The notes beneath the pieces were generated by a model that saw nothing but the letters and a program-made list of their open reading frames with translations, searched no databases and was not told the origin of the DNA. From contig RPFO01000102.1 of assembly GCA_009746045.1 (NCBI GenBank), forward strand, positions 323,322-385,321: DNA of 62,000 nucleotides. The letters are read 5' to 3'. This document shows, one piece after another, positions 42,971 through 55,290 of the stretch (its first letter is position 1; every line of letters starts with the position of its first letter). The stretch comes from Mesostigma viride (taxonomy: Eukaryota; Streptophyta; Mesostigmatophyceae; Mesostigmatales; Mesostigmataceae). A program made the translations under genes and the position numbers.

Positions 42971-44017
42971 CACTCCAGTGGGACGCAACACTCCAGTGGA
43001 CACGCTGGGGCCCTGCTAGTTTTGGGCACCTAACGTGCCATATTATCCAAGTTTCCGGTGTTGATCGATTTTGCCTGTTTCCTGCGCTGGATAGAGACGG
43101 CGGGGCGCACTCTAGTGGACACACTAGGGCCTTGAGGGCACCTGCATGCGTTCGCAGGTGCAGGGGAGGCGCACTCTAGCGGCCACGCTAGGGCTTCCCC
43201 CGCTATACAGCCACTCCAGCGGCGGCCAGGAACGGCCACCTTGCACATGGTCGGTTGGCTCACGGCGCGCCTGTATTTGAGAGGACGCGTACAGCTGTCG
43301 GTAGTGAGGCGATGGATCAGATTCTCCTGGTGCACGCCCTCGCTTCTGAGCATGGAGCCTGCACTGCATGCTGTGCCTCACAGTCGTCGACGCTAGTAGT
43401 ACTCTTAATCGTCGTGTGATCACGCGCATCAGTCGCGCTGTAAGACTGGGTTTCGGCTGGATGGGATACATGACTGGCCACCTCGTCGGCCGGATCATCA
43501 AGTTGTATGCATGAAAAATATTCCCTCCTGCTGACAATCCCGATTGGCTATATAAAGAGTTGCCCTTGCGTGGCAAGTCTGGGGGGACCTGGTTTCACTG
43601 GCCCGTTGGTGCACAAGGGCTGGGACATAGTACCCCTATGGTCAACATTTCATCAAGTTTGAGGCTGCTCAGGACCTCAGGACTGGTTGCGCGGGATTAC
43701 ATGGACTGTGCATTATTATGTGGATGGGATAGGGCACGCGGTGGCGCCCCCTAAGGTGGTTCCAGTGGATCGGCGCGTCAACAACGGCGGTCGCTGAGAT
43801 GGTTGTGAGAGTTTTATGACGGATGGCGGAATGATCCTGTCATCCTGTTTCATGCTACTACGTCAGGGTTGGTCCTGTGTATCAACCTCTAGAGGAATTG
43901 GTATTACTAACCCGCGGGTGAACCGGGGTTGGGACATAGTACTCTTATAGTAGCTTACTTGTTTCCTTTCTATCTCTTGTACGGTAGGGACTACCGACCC
44001 CCGTGGGGGGGGAGGAG
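42971..44017 (+). other. Element E 3' region and polypurine tract
   Basis: E resumes at CACTCCAGTGGG. This non-coding sequence matches 35756-36785 inverted. The segment 43565-43640 (TTGCGTGGCAAGTCTGGGGG...) also matches element C at 59765-59840, confirming that E and C share 3' ends. The purine tract is at about 44002-44017. Confidence 0.7.
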
Positions 44018-44689
44018 TGTTACGTCCCGACCCTTTTGGACGGACGTAACAATGGAATAAATTATGTAGTTTGACTTGTTGTCATGGTCCGTAGGACTTT
44101 GGGACTCATTTCGGGACTTAATTTGGGAATTGTCCCTTGGTCAGGACTTTTGTATGGAACTATGACAGTTTGTGTGATTCGGACCAGTTATTTTGGGCCT
44201 AGGTTGTTGTATGCGTGTATCTTCTAGGGGCCGGTGCAGTCGCGCCGCGCTGCGTACTTTATAGCTAGTTGAGATATTGTACCCATGCGCGTGGATTCTG
44301 TAGGCGAGGGTCGATGTCGACCCGAGGATCTTGTGTGGACTGCATGCTTTGGAAGGTCGGCGCCATGTCGGCGCCCCTTGCCAGCGTAGTGGCAGACCTA
44401 GGTGAAATTGGTCCGAGGACGAGAGTCTCGTCCTCTTGGTTTGATGAATGATAAGTGCGAATACGCCTACACATTAAACCTGGGGCAACTATCCATTTGT
44501 AATTGGTATTGCTAGCCATCATATAAGTGTGTATTAATTAGCTTGGCATCAAGTCGCGGTGCCAGATATCTCACGACCCCAGTCGTGAAGCGCAATCTGC
44601 ATTAGGCCACCTTGAATCTTCCTAATTCCGGCATGGTAGATCTTTCGCTACGTAGCTCAGGCTAGGAGTGTCTGGGCTGGGACGTAACA
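44018..44689 (+). repeat. Element E 3' LTR
   Basis: 672 bp, differing from the 5' LTR by a two-base insertion (CCATCATATAAG versus CCATTATAAG) and little else. GCAGT follows at 44690-44694. Confidence 0.92.
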
Positions 44690-44694
44690 GCAGT

Positions 44695-47366
44695 TGTACA
44701 AACATAGGACCAGACAGCATCCGCGCCACGAACAACGATGGGTCGTAGGGAGATACCTCAAACTCTGCGATCTCACCCAACGCACGCATGAGGGTTATCC
44801 TCCAAACAATCGACGCGCTCTGCAGACCCTCTATAGCCTTGCACAGACCCATGAACTCAGACGTGACCACCTCCTTCCAGAACGGCGGCGTCTGCACCAC
44901 TAGAGGCGGAGTACCCTCCCACACCTCTTGCGCCACTTCCTCGCTAGAGTTAGGGAATGCGCGCTTGACATCAATGGACGCACCCGCGTAGTCCTTGCCT
45001 TCGTCCAGAAAGCTAAGAAAAATCATGCTAACCATCCTGAACGTGTCCCATGCCATCCCTGGGGTGTAGAGCTCCTCCTTGGCCAGCGGGCTAGTACCTG
45101 CAAACTCTTGTGATACCGGCCTCACGTAGCAGATCTCCACACCTGCCTTCACCTTGTGGGACAGCACCATCTTCAGCGGAAGCACCCTAGCCCCCTTCGG
45201 CACCGTGTCAAGCGGTTCATACACCCCGTAGCCCTGCCACTCCTCAAGTGCCTTACGGAATGCACACCACCAGCTCGAGAACCCACTAGGCGTTGACATC
45301 TGCAGTACAAGCTCAGGGAATGTGATCGGGGAATGTGCGGCTATGTCCCTCTCAGTGATTCCTAGGCTGTTGGGATGCAGTAATGCAGGCATAACCAGGT
45401 CAGCAGCTGGCGGGAGATCAGCGCCCCACGCTACACCCTCCGTACCCGACAGTGCTGCTAGCCTAGCCACTGTGCTGCAAATGCGACTGAGAGGCTCGAC
45501 TGACTTGTAAGACTGTAGCTCTATCGACCCGTGACCTACTCGGGTTAGCAATGAGCTCTGAATCCGCACATCAGGATGGTCCAGGAAAGGAAGTCCCAAA
45601 ATGGCGGGTCCATCATACCCCTCGAGCACGCAAAACGGCGTCTCCCTCCCCAAGATCGTCAGCATTACCTCACCCCGCACCGGCATCCTCACTAACCCGG
45701 AGAAGTCCTCCACATACCTCCACCTGGACGCAGTGCACGGCAGATGCCTGGCTACTCCCTCACCCAGCAAGCACACCACCGCGTCAGTGTCCACTTCCAA
45801 TCGACAACTACCCAGCCCGTCCGAATACCAGTTGGCAAGCTTAGAGACCGCAGCCACCAGCTCACCTGGCTCACCTCTCTCCTCGACAGCCTCGCTGTCG
45901 TCCATGGGGCTATCGCCCTCACTCGGCAATATAGGCCCCGCGTCGGCCAACCCGCCAACGCCACCAGCCTGCTGCCCCGCACCTGCGGTCAATGCCCCAG
46001 CATCGCCGGCCCGTGCAACCCCACCTTCGGCTGGCTCACCCGCCTCACCGGACCGTGGTACCATCCCACCTTCGGCCACCCGCTCCTTGCCGGCCCGCGA
46101 GATGTTGCCCCCCAACTGCCGCTGCTCGCCCACCGTGGCAGCGCGTCGAGCTTCCTGCAGGCGCTCCACTAGGCGGGCTAGTACCGCGGCGCGCTGCTTC
46201 TCCTGGTCGTCAACGGCTGGGGCAACCCCCGAACCGCCCGACCCCACGCTAGCGGGACCGCCCTTGGAAGGTGGCAACCCAGCTTCCGGCGAAAGGGAGC
46301 GAGTAGGTTGATCAGGCCCACCCCCCTCCCTCACCCCCCCTGCAGCCCCGGGATCCCCCGCCTCACCCCCAGCCTGCACACTGGGGTCCCTAACACCTTC
46401 CTCAGCGGGTGGGTCTGGCGGCCCCAGCCCGTCATAGTAGGGGCGCAGGTGTTTCCACGCTAGCAGCTTGTCGTAGCAACTGTCCTCTAGCGCTACCGAA
46501 GCAAGCATGTGATCAGGATCGATCTCCTTGACCACACCGGGACCTCTCCATAGGCCCCGTTTTCCATGACTGCCCTCCGCGTAGGCCCAGACCCTGGCGT
46601 TCACGCACGGCACATAAACCTGTCCACGTCGCAGGTCCATCTTTACCATGCGCACGTAACGATCGCTCAAATAATCCCTGTACTCTTCCACAGCCTCAGG
46701 TGACAACAAGCCCATCTCCACTCCCTTAGGCGTGACTGCCACCTGCCCACCCAACACCTTGACCATTACACGGTTGTTGAGACATTGCTCTATCTCATTG
46801 CAGATCACCAGCCTCTCACGATACGAGCCTGTTCTCATCTTCTCCATGCATGCCATCACCTGCTTCGATGTCTGTATGTGGCGCTCGACAAGACCCTGGT
46901 GCTCGTGGTCAGCTACCCCAGCAAGTTCTATCTTCCCCACACCCGGCTCACCCACACAGCACTCAAACTGCTGATCGCACTCCAACACAGATGCCACACC
47001 AAACTTGGACCTGATGAGACGCAATGCATCACACAAGTGCTCCTTCAGCTTGCGCTCAAGTGGCACCATGACCTTGTACCTGGAGAACCTGCCCACTGCA
47101 AGCACGTAGTCTCTGTCGTCATACATGAATACATCACACTGCACCACACCTCGCTCAAACTCTGGCCTACGTGCATGGAACTTGTGCGGTTTGGGTGCCC
47201 GCTCCTGACATTTGCGACACCTTAACCACACCTGCTTGCACATATCCACTAAGTCTGTGAACCCTAGCATGGCTGCCCACTCCTCACCCGCATGCCCATG
47301 CCCTAGTGCTTTGTGTAACCGTGTGGCCACTGAGCGACCCGGCTGCCTCACCGCACGCCGCACCAT
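44695..47366 (-). CDS. Element D integrase-protease-RT polyprotein, interrupted by E
   Basis: About 890 codons in one frame. The zinc finger is LHKALGHGH...CKQVWLRCRKCQE. The integrase core has Asp in VVQCDVFMYD, Asp in LECDQQFEC and Glu in HQGLVERH. A Pro/Gly/Ala-rich linker follows to about residue 500. The protease-like domain has RLEVDTDAVVCLLG near residue 525 and PAILGLPFLDH. RT follows from about residue 640, with ASIDVKRAFPNSSEE near 800 and CKAIEGLQSASIVW. DTD replaces the DTG triplet. The frame is cut in RT by element E and continues at 28332. One uninterrupted frame implies that integrase-before-protease is the native order. Confidence 0.88.
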
Positions 47367-47637
47367 TCACATGTGCTGAACTAGGGTCTGGTGAGGTACT
47401 ACCTACCGGCGGCCCGCCCGCTGCGGTGTGCCCCCCTGCAGCGCCTCCAACCCACTCATTCCCCATCCCCTGAGACACTGCCCTAGTTCCCCCTTCTGCA
47501 GCTGTCCCATGCTCCAGGTGGCCCCCCTTCTCCCTAGTGCATGCTAGCACCGCCACCTGAGCACCCAGGTAGGGTGAGTACACCTGGGGGGTCGAGCTGG
47601 CCTCCCCTGCACCAGCCCGCATGCCCACCTCGCCTAG

Positions 47638-47853
47638 TCACCTACGGCCACTGCCCTGGGCCGCTGGGCACAGGTGAGTGTCCCTCGCAAAGTGCCCTGG
47701 CTGCCCACACCTGTGACACACCGCTGGTGCTTGCGAGTTGGCGTTGCTGCGTGCCTGGAGAGTGTCCTTGTGCCTAGCTGTGATAGCAGTTGGCTGCCAT
47801 GTGTCCCGACTTCCCACACACAAAGCATGCCCCATGCACTGCCGGCTGTGCAC

Positions 47854-47887
<34 letters not shown>

Positions 47888-48863
47888 CGAGCGCTGTTGC
47901 TGCTGATACGGCGGCGCAGCTGGCTGTTGTGCATGCTGCTGCTGCTGCGGGTATGGCTGCTGCCTACCTTGCTGCCATCGCTTCCCAGGCATGCGCTGCG
48001 CTCGGCTGAAGCTGCATGCCCTTATTGCCCCTACGCATCGGGCCCCCATTGCCACGAGGCCCGCTGGGCCCCGCGCCGCTAGAGCCACCACCGCCCGCAA
48101 TGGCGGCCACCTTGCCCCCATCCGGCGCTTTGGCAGCACCACCTTGGGCACCACCAGAAGAAGGAATGGAATTCACAGCGACAGGCGGTAATGCAGGGGA
48201 AATCAGACCCAGCTCATTGAGCTTACCTTGGGCCCGCAGTTGGGCCACCATGTCCCTCTCCTCACCCTCGACAATGCCCGTGATAACCTCAATCGCCTTA
48301 TTGAGATCATCCTCGGCTTTCTCACGCTTGAGAGCTGCCATGGCATTCTGGAAATTAAGGTCCTTGGCATTGCGAACATAACGGTCCACCACCGCCAGTT
48401 CCACCACCGGAATGCCATCCTTTACACTCTCGTTTCTCGCATTTCTCAAAGCGAGAAGGTCGAGTGTGTAGGGACGCTTCGGCACCCAATTATAAATGCC
48501 AACATGACGAGACTTGGCAGATGCTTTCGATTCAAGAAGTGCTGCACGCAACCTACCTCCAATTGCAGCGCCCTCGATTTTCTCGTCACGGCAGGAGCGC
48601 AGGCAATTTACTAGAATGGCGTTGTCGGCTCTAAACATTCCGGCATCCCGGAATAGCCCATACAGATCCTCGGTTTTATCTGCATGATCCGCCACAAACG
48701 CCTCAAACCTGTCACAGAAATCCTCTACCAATGTCACTGCCGCATCAAGAGGAATTGTCCCGACTCGTGTTTTGCACAGCTCTATCAAATTCTTCTCATT
48801 TCTTAAATCCTTCCACCCAGTACGCTTTCTCGAATCCGTCTCTTCTTGTTCTTGATCCGACAT
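47638..48863 (-). pseudogene. Element D gag with poly-Gln and two zinc knuckles
   Basis: It starts at ATG 48863 (MSDQEQEETDSRKRTGW). Some 250 residues are helical and capsid-like, followed by a Gly/Ala/Pro-rich region. After a frame change near 48000 comes a Gln-rich stretch coded by CAG/CTG repeats (47840-47950) and a CCHC knuckle, CFVCGKSGHMAANC. A second knuckle, CHRCGQPGHFARDTHLC, has unusual spacing and lies in a third frame. It is not similar to the E or C gag apart from the knuckle. Confidence 0.75.
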
Positions 48864-48903
48864 TGCTACGTTTTTCCTTATTAATTAACCCCGTCCTAGT
48901 ACA

Positions 48904-50209
48904 TGTTAAAATCGAGTTCGAATTTTATTAAATGATAATTTTACGGTAATCAGGTTACAAACTCAGAGCCAAGCCCCCAGCTTAATTTACCAGCGCAACC
49001 ATAGCCATTGCCAGCATAGCAGCAACAACCGTTGGACCGCCGCAACACAATGCTGGCTTTTGGATCATCATCGTCTGTCAGGCGGCTAGGCTAGCCTGCG
49101 GCGCTAGGCACCGACGCAAGCCTGGGAACGCATCTCCGTTACACATCTCCGTTACAACACACCAGCCGAGAACCGACCAATCGACACACACCAGTATCTC
49201 GCCACTTGTCACACCAGCCGGCAGTACCCAGAATCCTAGTCCGCACCTCAGTACCGGACCAGTGCTGCACAGCCAAAGTCTAGGGCGTAACTCACGAGGC
49301 ATAAGGCACACAGCGTAACTTAAATCGTTGTGGATCACACAAGCCAAAATTCAGCCGAACCTCAAAACGGCTAAGTCCCAATTAATTAATTAATTAATTA
49401 GGAACATAACTCCGTTGGGAGTATATGTAGCACATAGCCCTGAGAAGGGGCATATGAGCCTATAATACATTCTAAGCTACTTCCTGCAAGGGTGGGAATG
49501 TAAACAACACTTGCTCTAGGTGCATCAGGGCACCCGCACCCTCATGGTCTATCACGCTATGCCCGGGTAAGGGGGGAGCATGCCTGTGAGGGGGAAGATC
49601 ATCATGGCTATACAAGAGCTATGGCAGGGCTTCTCAGCAGAGAGTGACTCCCTGCATGGGCACAACATTACTAAATAAGGCTAGGCATCGTCTGGAGTGT
49701 GGCACATCATAGGCACACATGTACATGATTAAATAAAGCGCGGGGCTTAGCTGGGATAGTGCCTCTAGGAGGCGTACATGTACATGGCCACGGTCTATCT
49801 ATTCTGCACTACTACTGCTGTATTCCCCTAAGCTGGGGCGTCTGGAGTCGCTGGGGCCGCGGGGGGGGGGGGGTCGCCTGCCAGGGCTTGTGGCCGACGT
49901 AGATGGCCGCCCCCTTCCAGTACACCGGCTGCCCCGCCTTGGTCTGCCGGAGCTGGAGGTAGGTCGGCCATAGCTCCCGTCGCCGTTGTTGGTGCGCCAG
50001 GGTCAAGTCGTCATCAAGGGTGAAGAGAGTCTTCTCGAGCCGCTTGCGGCGTCGGAGAAAAGAAATCTTGTCCGCCGGGGTCTTAAAGGTGAGGTAAGTC
50101 CCAATGCGCCGAATTAACCCGAACGCCTCGAACCACAAAATGGCTAAGTACCGGCACACAATCATTAATTATTTCCATGTGACTGCGAGCTGAAACCTAT
50201 AATATAACA
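48904..50209 (-). repeat. Element D 5' LTR, split by a LINE insertion
   Basis: The LTR portions are 48904-49380 and 50104-50209, together matching 25029-25610. The LINE between them is flanked by the 9-bp duplication TAAGTCCCA. Confidence 0.9.
49381..50094 (-). mobile_element. ORF1-only LINE copy in the D LTR
   Basis: TAAGTCCCA flanks it at 49372-49380 and 50095-50103. On the minus strand it has the end of a LINE ORF1 (FTLDDDLTLAHQQRRRELWPTYLQLRQ...PVYWKGAAIYV), a 3' UTR, a stem-loop at 49409-49422 and an (AATT)n tail. The ORF1 part resembles the C-terminal RNA-binding domain of L1-type ORF1 proteins. There is no ORF2 between ORF1 and the tail. A C run of about 12 interrupts the end of the ORF at 49860-49873. 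Confidence 0.75.
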
Positions 50210-50214
50210 CCCCA

Positions 50215-51193
50215 GGCTCGATCTAGCATGGTGTTGCTATTCCTTGAAGCATGAACACACTGGGGGATCAGATGCTGAATGTGTTTCAAAAAATTCTGCA
50301 ATAATTTGACGGTTGTTGGTGACTGGCCTGTTTGCACACCTGGGGTCAGGTTGAGCTCCCATGTGATCTCTGTATTGATGTGTGAGGGTGGGCAACTCAC
50401 AGCATTGTGCAGAATGCCCCTGGTCTAGTTCATGACAGGGAAGGGCACCCTTATTACAGTTGTATAAGGGTGTGGATAAGGGCCTCGCGGTTGGCCGTTA
50501 CCACCATGTGCTGGTGTGTAATTAGTGATCGAGACCCAGGAAGTACCTCTTCTGGATTGAAGTGTGGGAAGGGTCTAACAAGTGTTCGGTTTGATGTTTT
50601 GATTTGTGCCAACAATCTGAAGTCAAGCATTTGCATCTGATTTTCAAGGTTTAGGCAGCTGGGCTTGGCGTGGTGAGCCAGGTGGAAACCAGTTGGCCAT
50701 AAATGCTTTGAGTGGTTTTGGAAACATCACCTTAGCAATAATATGCCTGTTCTGTGATCAGCCATTCAAGGACAGGTAAGCTGATGGGAGTCAGTTATAC
50801 CTGGGTACCTGAGCTTTGCCAGCTGCAGGTGTAATGCAGAGGATCAGTTTGCTACAGCTGTATCGAGGCCCCAGGGTGACCCTGGCCAGGCCCCTGGGGT
50901 ACCTTCATATACGGTGGTTGGGCAAGCAGACAGGCAGGCTGCACCCCTGGATTGATCGGCCAAACACCAGGCCTGATCGGGTGTGCGCCTATAACTGCGT
51001 TGCGAGGATTCCCAGAGAGATTTTAATGTTGTGGTCTTGGCTAGGCAATTAAGCACAAGACGGTGCCAAGATGGCTAGCATGCTCATCCAGGTGCTACGT
51101 CCTGAGGCTGCTAACATTAAAGTGGATACCAATGCTCAGGTCTCTGACATGGGATCTTGGTCAGCATACAGGAGAACTGCTGGTCGGTGAGCC
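50215..51193 (+). pseudogene. Element B integrase C-terminus/protease remnant
   Basis: Nucleotides 50830-51193 match element A around 5300-5000 inverted, including the DTN protease site (ATACCAATGCTCAGGTCTCTG) and the following GAACTGCTGGTCGG. Reading frames are destroyed by indels. 50215-50830 has no recognisable coding homology. Element G interrupts it at 51194, and the match resumes at 53270. Confidence 0.7.
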
Positions 51194-53264
51194 TGTCAAG
51201 GTATATTTTACCCTATGTGCCCAACTACCTGTTTATATTTAATTCTGGCCGTCATGTTGTAAACGGAGGATAATTAGGGTTGCGTCATTATTAATCGCAC
51301 CCGCCTACCGTATTTCAGGCCGATAATTAAATAGGTTAGGAAGGGCTTGCCGTGATAATTACGGCACAGTTTATAGCACTAGAAATAGTGCCGTACAGCG
51401 AAAGTTATTGTATGCCGAAGTTGTACTATTTCCGGCACAAGACTTAACGCACTGTAGGTGCCGACGGTACCATCCTCGGCCCACTATTCCGTGTTGGATA
51501 TTTCTACCGACACGAGTTACTGGATGCCCCGTACTTAATGCGCTGGCATGTTAGCAAGACTTCTAGAAAGTACGACTCTGAAGTTAAGTCGTTAAGTTAT
51601 TGTCTTGCGCATAGCCGCCACCTTTGGTGGATATAGGCACGATGTTTGTGCACGATGCCTTTACCTTACCTGTCCTAGCTGTCAGCTATGGACGATAATG
51701 GTCCCCACCGGGTCCGAGCCACAACATAGCTTTGGTGGTATGACCGGTGGCAGCCGGATTTCGTTAATGCCATGATAAATAAAGCGTAATCTATTTTATT
51801 GTCAATCAATTTCGGCCTATGAAGGCTCAAATATTCTAACACAAAGCTATTACGGAAACTAACCCTTACATATGGACGAAAAGAATGACAGCCATAAACT
51901 GGCGAGATACGCATTCATGAATATCATGCAATATTACGGTCCGGGGGTTCGCGGCAGCGTTGTTGTCACGCTGCGCAGAATTCCAGGAACTGGCCCAGTG
52001 CCGCGGCCTGATCAACCGTAGGCCTTATATTTCCAGATTCCAGAAACATTTCCCCAGAATACAGAGTGTAGCCGCGGCAGTCATGCCGAACGCTGCTGAA
52101 GCTGAAGCCATCTCAAGCTCAAGTTCAAATCGCAGCGGGGGCAAATTCGCAGGCCATCTTCGTGTAATTTTTTTTTTTTGGTGACGACGTCCAGGCGCTA
52201 TTTCGAACGCCTGCATTCTATGACTCGAATTTTTGTGAAGGCCGAGAAGCCAAGTGCGCAGGAGCCCAGCTGCCGAGAAGCCAAGTGCCGCAGAGCCGAG
52301 AAGCCAAGTGCGGCGGAGCCCAGAGCCGAGAAGCCAGTGCCATCCACGAGTTAAGGAAATCGGGATTTTTTGTTCCGGTTCATGTCATCGGGTTCTGATG
52401 CTAAGCCCTGTATTCAAAAGCACACATTCGGGTTTTTTGTTGCTAATCCCCATGTCCAAAAGCACAAGTGTTAACCTCGCCTAAGCTCCAGTTTTTTGTT
52501 GCAATGGTTCACCATGGAATGTTATCCCAAGTAAGGGGGGCTAAACACCCTACCTAAGCTAGAGGGAAAGTTACAACCATAGGATTATACCATAGTACTG
52601 GCTAGTTGAGCAAGGGGGTGTCAAGGGTATATTTTACCCTATGTGCCCAACTACCTGTTTATATTTAATTCTGGCCGTCATGTTGTAAACGGAGGATAAT
52701 TAGGGTTGCGTCATTATTAATCGCACCCGCCTACCGTATTTCAGGCCGATAATTAAATAGGTTAGGAAGGGCTTGCCGTGATAATTACGGCACAGTTTAT
52801 AGCACTAGAAATAGTGCCGTACAGCGAAAGTTATTGTATGCCGAAGTTGTACTATTTCCGGCACAAGACTTAACGCACTGTAGGTGCCGACGGTACCATC
52901 CTCGGCCCACTATTCCGTGTTGGATATTTCTACCGACACGAGTTACTGGATGCCCCGTACTTAATGCGCTGGCATGTTAGCAAGACTTCTAGAAAGTACG
53001 ACTCTGAAGTTAAGTCGTTAAGTTATTGTCTTGCGCATAGCCGCCACCTTTGGTGGATATAGGCACGATGTTTGTGCACGATGCCTTTACCTTACCTGTC
53101 CTAGCTGTCAGCTATGGACGATAATGGTCCCCACCGGGGAGCCACAACATAGCTTTGGTGGTATGACCGGTGGCAGCCGGATTTCGTTAATGCCATGATA
53201 AATAAAGCGTAATCTATTTTATTGTCAATCAATTTCGGCCTATGAAGGCTCAAATATTCTAACA
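51194..53264 (+). mobile_element. Element G: small non-autonomous LTR element
   Basis: LTRs of 648 and 646 bp (51194-51841 and 52619-53264), TGTCAAGG...TTCTAACA, are flanked by GAGCC (51189-51193 and 53265-53269). The purine-rich GAGCAAGGGGG before 52619 sets the plus orientation. The 777-bp interior contains no gag or pol; 52220-52340 repeats GCCGAGAAGCCAAGTGC variants. No TGG primer site follows the 5' LTR, so the primer may be an internal tRNA segment. The LTRs differ by small indels only. Confidence 0.88.
52226..52342. repeat. GCCGAGAAGCCAAGTGC tandem repeats in element G
   Basis: Four to five imperfect copies of GCCGAGAAGCCAAGTGC[AC]GGAGCCCA lie in the interior of element G. There is no coding meaning that I can see. 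Confidence 0.6.
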
Positions 53265-53269
53265 GAGCC

Positions 53270-54211
53270 AAGTTGCCCCTGGGTGTCTAGCTTTGTGTTA
53301 ATTGGGACACACGTGGAAAGGGCCTCAACATGCCTTAGGGGAAAATTAACAGTTGGTTAATAAACCCTAACTTTCCAGTGTTAATGGAAAACTGATGATA
53401 CCCGATATGCACTGGCAGGTTGCCAGAAAATATAACCATTGGCAGCATTGCTCCTCATCCAAGCAGTGTTCATGGTATATTTTGCAATATCACTCCTGTA
53501 TTTACAGTTTATCCATAATAGTGTTCCCCCATACTATGTGCAAGACCTGCAGGGTCTGTTGCAAGGGGGTTCCTAATCCTGGATTCTCCAATGTGGTACG
53601 TTGGAGTGTTGCTGGGTCCAGAGTTCTGTGTCTGCAAGTGAACCTGAGATGCTGTCAGCTTCAGCTGCCCAGTGATACCTGTCGAGCTTGAAGGTGATGA
53701 ACCAGAAATCCAGAAATCCAGATTTCCAGAATTCAAGAGTTCCAGAGTTCCAGAGATTCCAGTTTCCAGAGATGCAGACCAGTGTCCTGAGGGGGCTAAT
53801 AATATTGTCAAGTGGATCCAGATTTTCCTGTTGAGCTCAGGCTGTCAGAGTGGCAGGAGGTAACTACCTGAGTGTTGCCAGGGGATACATACATGGCTGA
53901 GTGCCAGATTTATATTGGTCTCCCGTTTTGGCAGTTGCTTACATATATGGTTTCTTGTAGCAACCATGCTGCTTTGGGGAATTATTATGTCCTCAAAAAG
54001 AAAGAAAATGTTGGAACAGTGCAGCATGTTTAAAGTTGGCCACCAGATGGAGAAGAAACCAGATTATGTTTGAAGGGTTGGCACAAGCTTCCTGAAGAAA
54101 ATTTCCAGTCTACAAGGTCCGGGACTATGGAGCCTGCAGAGGATGCTTCAAGAGCAATCTGAAACCTGCTGAATGCTGAAGGCCGACTGTGGAGGGTATA
54201 TACAGATCAGC
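53270..54211 (+). other. Element B decayed pol region with TTCCAGA repeats
   Basis: AAGTTGCCCCTGGGTGTCT continues the A-like protease region broken at 51193. Beyond that, homology fades. At 53700-53775 there is a run of TTCCAGA/ATCCAGA units. No frame of known type is present up to the LINE at 54222. Confidence 0.5.
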
Positions 54212-54221
54212 ATCTGCATAC

Positions 54222-54933
54222 TGGACGAGCACCGCAAGCGCATGCTCTTCAAGGTCCTCGTCCTCACGGTGCTCACGTATGGCGCCGAGGCGTGGACACT
54301 CACGGCAACACTGGCAGCCAAGCTAGACGGCACGGTAACCCGGATGCTCCGACAGGTCCTGAATGTCGGGTTTTCTCCTGAAGCGTAGGTCCTTAGAGTC
54401 TTTGTATCACGGTATGCCGCGTATTTCGGACGAGATTAGACAGCGTAGGATAGCATTTGTAGGACATCTTGCTCGCACCAGCCAGGTCGACACCGCCCTT
54501 GGTCTGGCCGGTCCCCAGCGGCTCGGCCAACCGGGGCGGCACATTTTGACCTGGCCTGGCCCCAAGAACATTCCTAAAAAGGTAGGGAAACATGCCATGA
54601 CCTATACCCAGATGTTGCTGGACGACCTTGTGGTCCCAGCCCAGTTTGAGTACCGCATCCACTCTCTCTCCCGTCTTTGGACTGCCATGCAGGACAAGAC
54701 GCGGTGGAAGAAGATTGTCAAGGCGCACACGCCAGCCCCTGTGGGCAAGCCGCCTCCCCCCAAACGGAGGAGCCGTTTTGATGAGTAGCGTAGATAGGCT
54801 TTTCTAGACTAGATATAGCTTAGAGTTAGGTTAGTTCGATTACGCGGCTTCCTCCACACCACCCATCCAACCTGGAATATGTGCTACATGATCTCCCAAC
54901 GGAGACATGTTATAATTTAATTTTAATTTTTTA
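54222..54933 (+). mobile_element. 5'-truncated LINE, RT C-terminal region
   Basis: It is flanked by the 10-bp duplication ATCTGCATAC (54212-54221 and 54934-54943) and ends with a stem-loop (54892-54905) and an AT-rich tail. It codes the post-RT domain. FKVLVLTVLTYGAEAWTLT lies in one frame to a stop near 54386. After a shift, RRIAFVGHLARTSQ ... TWPGPKN and KTRWKKIVKAH run to a stop at 54786-54788. This block follows RT in many RTE/CR1-like LINEs. Confidence 0.8.
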
Positions 54934-55019
54934 ATCTGCATACGTGAGTTGCTGATGATGGATGTGTGATTCCAGTTGACCCTGTCCCTGGCCTGTGCAT
55001 GTTCAGATTGATTGGTTTA

Positions 55020-55290
55020 TGACAATCAGCATATGGAAGTTGTGATGGTTCCCAGGTGTGTTGCTGTAAAACCATAGGATTTGGTTTCCTCCTAGTTTGG
55101 AGTTGGCTGGCCTGGAAGTTATGATTGATCCCAGATGTGATGCTGTGAAACCATATAGTTTGGTTGTCTCCTCATTATGGAGTTGGCTGGTCTTGGGATG
55201 ATTTACTCTGTCCACGACTGTTTTGCTGTAAAACCATGGACTTGGTTTCTCCCAGGGTGATATGGGAGTTGGCTGGCCTGAGGACATGTT
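55020..55290. repeat. ~80-bp tandem repeat, three diverged copies
   Basis: The unit contains TGCTGTAAAACCAT, TTGGTTTCC/TCTCC and GGAGTTGGCTGG. Copies start near 55031, 55112 and 55192. It lies in the B interior between two LINEs; 54944-55020 and 55290-55479 show nothing else. Confidence 0.7.

Larger units (their letters stand above)
28338..44689 (+). mobile_element. Element E: gag-only gypsy element with 670-bp LTRs
   Basis: Direct LTRs (28338-29007 and 44018-44689), TGTTACGTCC...GGACGTAACA, are flanked by GCAGT (28333-28337 and 44690-44694). A primer site TGGTTATCGGAGG (29009-29021) and a purine tract GTGGGGGGGAGGAG before 44018 set the plus orientation. It carries a full gag but no RT or integrase, only a scrap of protease, so it is a gag-carrying non-autonomous element (TR-GAG type). 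Its gag and LTR are related to those of element C. The LTRs differ by very few bases, so it is a young insertion. Element F is inserted inside. Confidence 0.9.
25029..50209 (-). mobile_element. Element D: copia-superfamily element, second family
   Basis: The LTRs read TGTTAAAAT...ATATAACA on the plus strand: 25029-25610 intact, 48904-50209 split by a LINE. They are flanked by CCCCA (25024-25028 and 50210-50214). Minus-strand order: gag 48863-47638, integrase-protease-RT 47366-44695, then, beyond element E, the rest of RT and RNase H 28332-27527, and, beyond the hAT insertion, the RNase H tail ending at 26085. As in element A the protease-like domain follows integrase. The open reading frames are largely intact apart from insertions. 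Confidence 0.9.
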
